This document shows, piece by piece, positions 1-5,223 of a stretch of DNA of 16,253 nucleotides. Source of the DNA: an uncultured Bacilli bacterium (GTDB taxonomy: Bacteria; Bacillota_I; Bacilli_A; RF39; UBA660); the NCBI GenBank assembly GCA_947626215.1, contig CANQRJ010000022.1, positions 1 through 16,253 of the forward strand, read 5' to 3'. A program made the translations under genes and the position numbers. The number at the start of each line of letters is the position of its first letter. The stretch's first letter is position 1. The notes under the pieces were generated by a model. It was not told the DNA's origin. It searched no databases and saw only the letters and a list, made by a program, of their open reading frames with translations.

Positions 1-866
1 AATCCAACATTAATAGATAAGAAAGCCGTGATATAAATAAGTTGTTGAATTCCATATTGAACACTTTCATCGACTACTTGATAAATTCCTACTGGGCCTG
101 ATAAATTGCTAACAGAAATTTGACCTGTAATAAGTCCCCATACGGTAACACCCATAGAACAGATAATATTCCAAAATCTATGGAATGTAAATGAAATACT
201 TTCTAAAAATCCTCTTTTCGTATCTGTAGCCATATGAATTCCAAAAACGTTCTTTTCATTTCCTTTTTCATCTGTTTCTTTTTTTGGAGAAATAGAAATA
301 GTTTTTGTTTCATCATTTCTTTTTATTTCAAAATCATAAACATTGTCACTATCTTTATAATATAAATATAGTTGGCCTACTTCCCATGAATCAAAACGAT
401 GTCCATTAATAGAAGTGATGATATCTCCTTCTTGCATTCCACTTTGATATGCGGCCGAATCTTCTTCTACTTTTAATACTTTGGTTGTTGTATTTATTGA
501 TCCCCAAATAAGAGATATTACAAAAAGTAAAACGATTGCCAAAATAAAATTATTCATGACCCCGGCAACTAATATAATTAATCTTTGATACCATGGACGA
601 TTACATAAAAATTTTTCTTTAGGGATTTTGCTATCATCTTCGTAAATCTCGCCTGCCATTTGAACAAATCCACCTATTGGTAAAGCTCGTATATTATAAT
701 AAATTCCATCTTTTCCTTTATGTGAAAAAATGACTGGACCCATTCCAATAGAAAATTCATAAATATAAACTCCACTGTGTTTGGCCCATATGAAATGTCC
801 AAATTCATGAACTAAAATAATAATTCCTAAAATAAGAATAAATAATAGTAAACTAAGTAGCCACAT
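1..866 (-). CDS. rseP: RIP metalloprotease RseP/RasP (site-2 protease), C-terminus cut by window edge
   Basis: Intramembrane zinc metalloprotease of the site-2 protease family, which in Bacilli cleaves anti-sigma factors and leftover signal peptides within the membrane. I translated this by eye because the gene runs off the left edge. The start is ATG at 866, preceded by an AAGGTGAT ribosome site that overlaps the end of cdsA. Residues 1-19 form a hydrophobic segment leading straight into the zinc motif HEFGH (20-24). A conserved region around ALPIGGFVQMAGE follows, then a second membrane segment (LVAGVMNNFILAIVLLFVIS), then a PDZ-like stretch containing SGMQEGDIITSINGH, and later the NLSGPVGIY region. 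About 288 residues are visible. The C-terminal LDG motif expected in the last membrane segment lies outside the window. It is co-transcribed with cdsA (6-base gap). In B. subtilis dxr lies between these two genes; here it is missing. Identification is secure from the motifs. Confidence 0.95.
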   Translation of the reverse strand, partial: MWLLSLLLFILILGIIILVHEFGHFIWAKHSGVYIYEFSIGMGPVIFSHKGKDGIYYNIRALPIGGFVQMAGEIYEDDSKIPKEKFLCNRPWYQRLIILVAGVMNNFILAIVLLFVISLIWGSINTTTKVLKVEEDSAAYQSGMQEGDIITSINGHRFDSWEVGQLYLYYKDSDNVYDFEIKRNDETKTISISPKKETDEKGNEKNVFGIHMATDTKRGFLESISFTFHRFWNIICSMGVTVWGLITGQISVSNLSGPVGIYQVVDESVQYGIQQLIYITAFLSINVG

Positions 867-872
867 ATTTTA

Positions 873-1664
873 TCACCTTATAAAACCTTTCAAAATCATA
901 AATGCTAATATTACAAAAATAGAACTATCGAATCGGTCCAAAACTCCCCCATGCCCTGGAATTAAATTCGAAAAATCTTTAATTTCATTTTCTCTTTTTA
1001 TCTTACTAAATAATAAATCCCCTAATTGACCGACTATCGATAAAAGAAAACTTAAAATAACAATTTCTATTACTTTTTCTTTTGAAATTAAAAAGTAATA
1101 AAATAAGGACGGGAAAACTGTCCCAAAAAGCGTTCCAAAAAAAGTACCTACATAAGTTTTATTCGGACTAATAATCGGTGCGATTTTTTTATGTCCAAAG
1201 AATGAACCAAACATCATTGCACATGTATCTGTAACAATAGGAATTAAAAGTAGAAAGCTAAGAATATAAAAAGCATCTCTTCTCAAATTTAAAATATAAT
1301 GGAAAGCCATTCCTAAAAAAGCAATCACACCAATTAAATAAAAAGCATCTTTTGTTTCATATTCCCCACTTTTATAATGAAATAAAGTAGGAAGTAAAAA
1401 TATTAAACTTAATAAAGCTACGACTAAATATGGAATTCCATCCACTGGTCCAAATTCATAAATGACTAAAAATAATAAAACACACATCGATATAAGAACA
1501 ATGCCATTTGGTATTTTGGAATGACTTTTTCTTAAATCTAACATTTCTTTTAAAGCGAGCAAAGCAATGATTCCTAATGCAATGGTAAAAGCAAGCCCCC
1601 CGGCAAGATAAACAGGAAGTAAAATCAATATTAAAAGAAATGCACTTATAAAACGTTTCCCCAT
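873..1664 (-). CDS. cdsA: Phosphatidate cytidylyltransferase CdsA
   Basis: Makes CDP-diacylglycerol from phosphatidic acid and CTP, the branch point of phospholipid synthesis; integral membrane enzyme. With the ATG at 1664 the protein is 263 residues, normal for the family. It is mostly hydrophobic, with many membrane segments, and ends in a full match to the CdsA signature at residues 220-246 (SKIKR...KD...PGHGG...DRFD). A GTG at 1673 would extend the protein by three residues, but it lies inside the GGGTGAT ribosome site and almost at the predicted transcription start, so I prefer the ATG. It stops with TGA. It has its own sigma-A-type promoter just upstream and is followed by rseP. The usual upstream neighbour uppS is absent; HU lies there instead, behind a terminator. 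Confidence 0.96.
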   Translation of the reverse strand: MGKRFISAFLLILILLPVYLAGGLAFTIALGIIALLALKEMLDLRKSHSKIPNGIVLISMCVLLFLVIYEFGPVDGIPYLVVALLSLIFLLPTLFHYKSGEYETKDAFYLIGVIAFLGMAFHYILNLRRDAFYILSFLLLIPIVTDTCAMMFGSFFGHKKIAPIISPNKTYVGTFFGTLFGTVFPSLFYYFLISKEKVIEIVILSFLLSIVGQLGDLLFSKIKRENEIKDFSNLIPGHGGVLDRFDSSIFVILAFMILKGFIR

Positions 1665-1681
1665 GAATATCACCCATTAAA

Positions 1682-1710
1682 AGTATACAAAATTCTTTTT
1701 AAATTATCAA
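1682..1710 (-). promoter_or_regulatory. Sigma-A-type promoter of cdsA-rseP
   Basis: On the minus strand, TTGATA (1705-1710) and TATACT (1682-1687) are separated by exactly 17 bases. The predicted transcription start is near 1675, which leaves a leader of only about 11 bases before the ATG at 1664, almost entirely the ribosome site. The hup terminator lies just upstream, so this promoter probably drives cdsA and rseP independently of hup. Confidence 0.75.
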
Positions 1711-1733
1711 CTCTACGAAATAAAAATTTACAT

Positions 1734-1761
1734 AAAAAATGAATCCTTTTTCAAGAATTCA
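1734..1761 (-). terminator. Intrinsic terminator of hup
   Basis: Reading the minus strand, a hairpin with arms TGAAT/ATTCA plus an inner CTT/AAG pairing around a short loop is followed by six T residues. It sits 18 bases after the hup stop codon and separates hup from the cdsA promoter. The stem has one internal mismatch. Confidence 0.65.
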
Positions 1762-1778
1762 CTTTATTTAAGATTTTA

Positions 1779-2051
1779 TTATTGAATAGAATCTTTTAAT
1801 TTTCTTCCAGCTTTAAATGAAACCACTTTTTTAGCAGGAATTTTCATTGATGCTCCAGTAGATGGATTACGTCCTTCTCTAGCAGCACGAGTTTTTACAG
1901 AGAATTTTCCAAATCCTACGAATGTAACATCTCCGTGTTTTTTAAGTCCAGTTTCTACTGCTTCTAGATATGCATCTAATGCACGTCCTGCTTGTGCTTT
2001 ACTCATTTCAGCTTTTTCAGCCATAAAATCAATTACGTCTTGTTTTGACAT
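1779..2051 (-). CDS. hup: DNA-binding protein HU
   Basis: Small histone-like nucleoid protein that binds and bends DNA as a dimer. From the ATG at 2051 it is 90 residues, the standard HU length. An in-frame TTG six bases upstream (2057) is only three bases from the strong GGGAGGT site, so the ATG, with about nine bases of spacing, is preferred. The HU/IHF signature is clear: residues around GFGKFSVKTRAAREGRNPSTG form the beta-arm entry and the GRNP tip, followed by PAKKVVSFKAGRKLKD at the C-terminus. It lies downstream of spoIVA, as hbs does in B. subtilis, but each has its own terminator. Confidence 0.97.
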   Translation of the reverse strand: MSKQDVIDFMAEKAEMSKAQAGRALDAYLEAVETGLKKHGDVTFVGFGKFSVKTRAAREGRNPSTGASMKIPAKKVVSFKAGRKLKDSIQ

Positions 2052-2080
2052 TTTCAATTGACCTCCCTTTCAATATTTCA

Positions 2081-2097
2081 TAAGGCGAGTTACCTTA
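2081..2097 (-). promoter_or_regulatory. Hairpin in the hup leader
   Basis: TAAGG and CCTTA pair around a 7-base loop in the 5' leader, ending about 17 bases before the GGGAGGT ribosome site (2060s). The stem is only five base pairs and would not cover the ribosome site. It could be an RNA structure or a protein-binding dyad. Function unknown. Confidence 0.35.
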
Positions 2098-2104
2098 CAC
2101 ATTA

Positions 2105-2133
2105 AAAGTATCAAAAAAATAAAAGAAATGCAA
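2105..2133 (-). promoter_or_regulatory. Possible sigma-A promoter of hup
   Basis: TTGCAT (2128-2133) and TACTTT (2105-2110) are spaced by 17 bases, just after the spoIVA terminator. The -10 match is weak, but HU normally needs a strong constitutive promoter and this is the best candidate in the gap. It would give a leader of about 47 bases. Confidence 0.4.
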
Positions 2134-2134
2134 G

Positions 2135-2159
2135 AAAAAAAGCACATTTTCTGTACTTT
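2135..2159 (-). terminator. Intrinsic terminator of spoIVA
   Basis: On the minus strand AAAGTACA and TGTGCTTT pair over eight positions (one G-T) around a GAAAA loop, followed by a run of T. It begins seven bases after the spoIVA stop codon and isolates the sporulation gene from hup. Confidence 0.8.
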
Positions 2160-2165
2160 TTTACA

Positions 2166-3644
2166 TTATATGACGAATGCAATTAAATTACTTGACCCTT
2201 TGTTTACAATTTTTGTAACTGTTTGGCTTAATTTATAACGAGTATTTTCAGGCATAATCGATAATTTGGCTTGAATTCCTTCTTTTACAATGACATCTAA
2301 GCTTCGACCAAAAATTTCACTTTTCCATATACTAGATGGATCCGTTTGATAATCTTTCATTAAATAATTAATTAGTTCTTTACTTTGAAGTTCAGATCCG
2401 ATGATGGGTTCAAAGGTACTTTCTACATCGACTCTCATTAAATGAATGCTACTTGCCACAGCTTTTAATTTCACTCCATATCGATTTCCTTGTTTAATAA
2501 TCTCTGGCGTTCCGAGTTTCATATCTTTAAGAGTTGGAAATACAATTCCATATCCAGTTGTTTTTGCAGATTTTAATGCTTCTTTTAATCCATCTAGTTC
2601 TTCTTTTCCTTCGGCATAGGTTGTAAATACTTTTAAAAGTCCTGCTTTACTTGTCGCGGCATCGCCAACTAGGCTTTTTAAGACACTTTGATATAATTCA
2701 TCTTCACTCGTAAGTCTTACGGATACAATTCCGTTTTCAGTATCTAAATTGGAAATTGTCGCTTTCGAAATAAACTCTGAATCTGTAAAATGAGTTAAAA
2801 TGGATTCTACATCTCTTAATTTAGAAACATCACTTACACACTCTTTCATTTTTTCTAAATAATGACTTTTAATTTCATGATGATTTGATAAAACATGTAC
2901 CCATTCTGGAATATCAATTGCAATATCATTCACAGGGAATTCATATAAAGCTTCTTTTAATATGCTTAATATTTCTTTTTCTTCCATTTGTTCTACATTG
3001 ATAGGTAATACAGGTACATTATAGGTACTTTGTAAGCTTTCTTGTAAAGATCTTGTTTCAGTAGCATTCGGTTTACTTGTATTTAAAACAATGATAAAAG
3101 GTTTTCCAATTGAAATTAATTCTCCAATGACTTTTTCTTCGGCATCTAAGTAATCTTCTCTTTTTAATTCTCCAAAAGAACCATCCGTTGTGACGACTAT
3201 CCCAATCGTAGAGTGATCTTTAATTACTTTTTCAGTCCCAATCTCGGCTGCTTCCACGAAAGGAACGGAATCACTAAACCAAGGAGTTTTAATCATTCGA
3301 GGATTTCCATCTGCGTCTTCATAACCTACTGAATTTGGAATTACAAACCCTACACAGTCTACAAGTTTAATATCTGCTTCAAAATCATCTACTTTGATTT
3401 TAGCTCCTGAAGATGGTACGAATTTAGGTTCTGTAGTCATAATGGTTTTTCCTTGAGCACTTTGTGGAATTTCATCTAAACAACGTTTTTTCTCATATTC
3501 ATCTGTAATATTAGGCACGACTAAATTTTCAATAAACCTTTTAATAAAGGTACTCTTTCCTGTTCGGACGGCTCCCACGACGCCTAGATAAATCTCCCCA
3601 TTTCCATGTTTGGCAATAGATTTTAATAACTCTTTCTTATCCAT
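2166..3644 (-). CDS. spoIVA: Stage IV sporulation protein A (coat basement-layer ATPase)
   Basis: Morphogenetic ATPase that polymerises on the outer forespore membrane in the mother cell and anchors the spore coat. From the ATG at 3644 it is 492 residues, equal to B. subtilis SpoIVA as I recall it. A GTG at 3656 falls inside the AGGTGAT ribosome site, so it is rejected as the start. Residues 20-32 carry the Walker A motif GAVRTGKS with the lysine at position 30, the residue known to be needed for ATP hydrolysis in B. subtilis. The N-terminal TRAFAC-like GTPase/ATPase fold continues with KTIMTTEPKFVP, VDCVGF and IVLNTSKPN. The C-terminus is hydrophobic (SSNLIAFVI), fitting the membrane-surface targeting region. 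It has a sigma-E-like promoter and its own terminator. This gene marks the organism as an endospore former or recent descendant of one. Confidence 0.97.
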   Translation of the reverse strand: MDKKELLKSIAKHGNGEIYLGVVGAVRTGKSTFIKRFIENLVVPNITDEYEKKRCLDEIPQSAQGKTIMTTEPKFVPSSGAKIKVDDFEADIKLVDCVGFVIPNSVGYEDADGNPRMIKTPWFSDSVPFVEAAEIGTEKVIKDHSTIGIVVTTDGSFGELKREDYLDAEEKVIGELISIGKPFIIVLNTSKPNATETRSLQESLQSTYNVPVLPINVEQMEEKEILSILKEALYEFPVNDIAIDIPEWVHVLSNHHEIKSHYLEKMKECVSDVSKLRDVESILTHFTDSEFISKATISNLDTENGIVSVRLTSEDELYQSVLKSLVGDAATSKAGLLKVFTTYAEGKEELDGLKEALKSAKTTGYGIVFPTLKDMKLGTPEIIKQGNRYGVKLKAVASSIHLMRVDVESTFEPIIGSELQSKELINYLMKDYQTDPSSIWKSEIFGRSLDVIVKEGIQAKLSIMPENTRYKLSQTVTKIVNKGSSNLIAFVI

Positions 3645-3663
3645 ATAATAAATCACCTATCAA

Positions 3664-3691
3664 ACTATATGATATTTTCATAAAATTATTC
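3664..3691 (-). promoter_or_regulatory. Sigma-E-like promoter of spoIVA
   Basis: On the minus strand GAATAAT (3685-3691) and CATATAGT (3664-3671) are 13 bases apart. Each differs at one position from the B. subtilis sigma-E consensus (kmATATT and CATACAnT), and the spacing is close to the usual 13-15. The transcription start would be near 3657, directly at the ribosome site. B. subtilis spoIVA is transcribed by sigma-E. Confidence 0.6.
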
Positions 3692-3717
3692 GGAAATTTA
3701 ATTTTACTAATTTATCA

Positions 3718-3746
3718 TTGTGAAAAAATTCGTTTTATACTATAAT
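3718..3746 (+). promoter_or_regulatory. Sigma-A promoter of the tandem-HTH regulator
   Basis: TTGTGA (3718-3723) and a perfect TATAAT (3741-3746) are 17 bases apart. It reads away from spoIVA and gives a leader of about 100 bases before the ATG at 3855, much longer than most leaders in this window. Confidence 0.75.
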
Positions 3747-3770
3747 AATGTTATAAAACAAAAGAAAAAG

Positions 3771-3786
3771 GAAAATGTCAATTTTC
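3771..3786 (+). repeat. Inverted repeat 1 in the tandem-HTH gene leader
   Basis: GAAAAT-GTCA-ATTTTC is a perfect 6-base inverted repeat with a 4-base centre, starting about 25 bases after the -10 element. It shares its half-site with the second inverted repeat at 3812-3840. It may be an operator for the encoded repressor or a small RNA hairpin. Confidence 0.45.
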
Positions 3787-3811
3787 AATCATATATAACC
3801 ACGTTTACTCG

Positions 3812-3840
3812 ATTATTTTCCATTCTTTTGCGAAAATAAT
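3812..3840 (+). repeat. Inverted repeat 2 in the tandem-HTH gene leader
   Basis: ATTATTTTC and GAAAATAAT form a perfect 9-base inverted repeat with an 11-base centre, ending three bases before the TAGGTGAT ribosome site. The inner six bases of each arm equal the half-sites of the repeat at 3771-3786, so two alternative pairings between the dyads are possible in RNA. Confidence 0.5.
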
Positions 3841-3854
3841 TGTAGGTGATAAAA

Positions 3855-4292
3855 ATGAATTTTGAAAGATTAAAGAAATTAAGAAACTTAGAAGGCATTA
3901 CTCAACAAAATATCGCAGATGTTTTACATGTTCAAAGAGCCACTTATGCAGGATGGGAAACTGGAAAAGATATTATGCCTTTAAGACAATTAAATAAAAT
4001 TGCAAATAATTATAAAGTCAGTTTAGATTATGTTACTGGACTTTCCAATGATAATAAACAAATGAAATCTAAAATTGGAGATGTGATTGATGTCAATTTA
4101 GTTTCTAATAATTTAAAGAAAGCTCGTAAGATGAAGGATTTAACTCAAAAAGCCGTCGCGGATGCCCTTCAAACTACTCAGTCTAATATTCATAAATACG
4201 AGACTGGTAAATGTTTAATTACTACGGTGTACGCGATTGAATTTGCTAAACACTTTTCTTGTTCTTTAGATGATTTACTTGGAAGAAAATAA
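3855..4292 (+). CDS. Tandem XRE-family helix-turn-helix protein
   Basis: Transcriptional regulator of 145 residues made of two complete lambda-repressor-like HTH domains (HTH_3 type) and little else. The first covers residues 1-65, with ITQQNIADVLHVQRATYAGWETGK as the helix-turn-helix core. The second covers roughly 78-145, with LTQKAVADALQTTQSNIHKYETGK. No sensor, protease or dimerisation domain is visible, so one chain could bind DNA as a pseudo-dimer. The ATG at 3855, four bases after TAGGTGAT, is chosen over a GTG at 3846 that lies inside that site. It has its own sigma-A promoter, a dyad-rich leader suggesting autoregulation, and a strong terminator. It diverges from spoIVA. Target genes are unknown. 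Confidence 0.85.
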   Translation: MNFERLKKLRNLEGITQQNIADVLHVQRATYAGWETGKDIMPLRQLNKIANNYKVSLDYVTGLSNDNKQMKSKIGDVIDVNLVSNNLKKARKMKDLTQKAVADALQTTQSNIHKYETGKCLITTVYAIEFAKHFSCSLDDLLGRK

Positions 4293-4296
4293 AATG

Positions 4297-4322
4297 AGTA
4301 GAGACACGAATCTCTACTTTTT
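4297..4322 (+). terminator. Intrinsic terminator of the tandem-HTH gene
   Basis: AGTAGAGA-CACGAA-TCTCTACT is a perfect 8-base-pair hairpin followed by TTTT. It lies five bases after the stop codon and just before the stop of the convergent spoVIF gene, so it may also serve that gene, although its downstream T run on the minus strand is interrupted. Confidence 0.85.
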
Positions 4323-4578
4323 ATTTGTCATTTTGGAGGAATGCTTTTTCTACTCCTTTTGGAACTTTATCGTCTATGATTGTTTGAACGATTTTATCTT
4401 CTCTTTCTTTACTGACTTCTTTTCCTGTCATTTTACTGAGTGTTTTAATAATCTCTCTTAAAGTACTTTCGTCTTTCATATTTCCATTTTGTAATTTTTG
4501 GGCTAAAGATAGAATCGTTTCTTTATCTACTTTAGTCTTTTTTTCAACTTTTTTAAAAAAATTATCTCCAAATTCCAT
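4321..4578 (-). CDS. spoVIF: SpoVIF-like sporulation protein
   Basis: Small 85-residue acidic/basic helical protein that resembles stage VI sporulation protein F (B. subtilis SpoVIF, formerly YjcC), a mother-cell protein involved in late coat assembly. The visible family pattern is NFFKKVEKKTKVDKETIL at the N-terminus, AQKLQNGNMKDESTLREII in the middle and GKEVSKEREDKIVQTIIDDK towards the end, with length close to the B. subtilis protein. No signal peptide or membrane segment. The ATG at 4578 follows an AGAGGTG ribosome site. A sigma-K-like -10 element lies immediately upstream. In B. subtilis this gene is not beside spoIVA, so the placement between regulators is noteworthy. Recognition rests on recalled family sequence, not a search. 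Confidence 0.8.
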   Translation of the reverse strand: MEFGDNFFKKVEKKTKVDKETILSLAQKLQNGNMKDESTLREIIKTLSKMTGKEVSKEREDKIVQTIIDDKVPKGVEKAFLQNDK

Positions 4579-4596
4579 AAAACACCTCTTCTAAAG

Positions 4597-4605
4597 TATT
4601 TTATG
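4597..4605 (-). promoter_or_regulatory. Sigma-K/E-like -10 element of spoVIF
   Basis: CATAAAATA on the minus strand matches the sigma-K -10 pattern CATAnnnTA exactly, 19 bases upstream of the start codon. The -35 side is poor: 17 bases upstream there is GC rather than the expected AC, within an A-rich tract. A promoter here fits a mother-cell gene but is not proven. Confidence 0.42.
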
Positions 4606-4626
4606 TTTCTTTTGTTTTTTTTGCTC

Positions 4627-4830
4627 TTATTTTATTTCGTTATAGAATATATCATCTGGTTTTAATCCAAAAATTTTAGCAATTTTTTTGGCTAAGTCAT
4701 AGTAAAGTCTTCTAGAATTATGTTCAATATGCCAATAGTATGATTTACAAATTCCTAATTTATCTGACATATCTTGATAGGTATATCCTTTCTCTAATCT
4801 TAATTTTTCTAATTTTTTATTCGCTTTCAT
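4627..4830 (-). CDS. Small XRE-family HTH regulator
   Basis: Single-domain DNA-binding protein of 67 residues, essentially a bare lambda-repressor-like HTH. The core is YTYQDMSDKLGICKSYYWHIE (two helices and recognition segment, residues about 16-36), followed by LAKKIAKIFGLKPDDIF, the usual closing helix of this class. An AAAGGA ribosome site precedes the ATG at 4830 and a near-consensus sigma-A promoter lies upstream. It could be co-transcribed with spoVIF, which starts 48 bases downstream, but no terminator or clear read-through evidence is visible. It lacks the C-terminal domain of phage repressors; targets are unknown. No partner toxin gene is adjacent, so a toxin-antitoxin role is unlikely. 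Confidence 0.85.
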   Translation of the reverse strand: MKANKKLEKLRLEKGYTYQDMSDKLGICKSYYWHIEHNSRRLYYDLAKKIAKIFGLKPDDIFYNEIK

Positions 4831-4859
4831 GCAACAAATTCCTTTCTTTTGATATTTTT

Positions 4860-4888
4860 ATAATATAATAAATACTTCTTTCTGTCAA
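4860..4888 (-). promoter_or_regulatory. Sigma-A promoter of the 67-residue XRE gene
   Basis: A consensus TTGACA (4883-4888) and TATTAT (4860-4865) are separated by 17 bases, reading leftward. The -35 element lies 21 bases from the -35 of the divergent promoter at 4910-4938. Confidence 0.78.
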
Positions 4889-4909
4889 TGTTCTCTAGTG
4901 ATTAATAGG

Positions 4910-4938
4910 TGGACATCTCTTTTAAACATCAATAGACT
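4910..4938 (+). promoter_or_regulatory. Possible sigma-A promoter of the 85-residue XRE gene
   Basis: TGGACA (4910-4915) and TAGACT (4933-4938) are 17 bases apart, reading rightward. The -35 has one mismatch and the -10 has two, so it is weaker than its divergent partner. The start codon follows at 4962. Confidence 0.5.
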
Positions 4939-4961
4939 TAAAGTTGAAAAGAGGTATAAAT

Positions 4962-5219
4962 ATGGATATTAAACAAATTGTAGGAATTCATTTAAAATAT
5001 GCTCGTTACCAAAGTGGGCTTAGTCAAGAAAAATTTTATGAAAAATATGGTTTAAGTAGCAAATATTTTTCCAATATTGAAAGAGGAAAAATAAATATTG
5101 GAATTGAGATGTTACAACTAATTTCTAAAGTATTTGAAATTCCTATTAACGAACTTGTATTATACGATGAGAAAAAAGTGATTCATAAAAAAAGAATTGA
5201 TGAAAAAATAAAAGCTTAG
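4962..5219 (+). CDS. XRE-family HTH regulator
   Basis: DNA-binding protein of 85 residues. Residues about 7-66 form one lambda-repressor-like HTH domain, with LSQEKFYEKYGLSSKYFSNIERGK as the core and LQLISKVFEIPINELV as the closing helices. The last 18 residues are strongly basic (KKVIHKKRIDEKIKA). The ATG at 4962, seven bases after AGAGGT, is preferred over a TTG at 4944, which has no ribosome site. The gene diverges from the 67-residue regulator and converges on der, whose stop codon is only four bases away. The domain is of the kind found in conjugative-element and phage regulators, but no mobile element genes are near it. Target unknown. Confidence 0.85.
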   Translation: MDIKQIVGIHLKYARYQSGLSQEKFYEKYGLSSKYFSNIERGKINIGIEMLQLISKVFEIPINELVLYDEKKVIHKKRIDEKIKA

Positions 5220-5223
5220 ATTT

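Noticed and set aside
1456..1677. Minus-strand open frame overlapping the 5' part of cdsA in another frame
   Set aside because: cdsA is a full-length conserved gene in the main frame; the overlapping frame yields no recognisable protein.
3855..5219. Toxin-antitoxin or phage immunity module made of the small XRE genes
   Set aside because: No toxin-like partner, integrase, peptidase (ImmA-type) or phage structural gene is next to any of the three.
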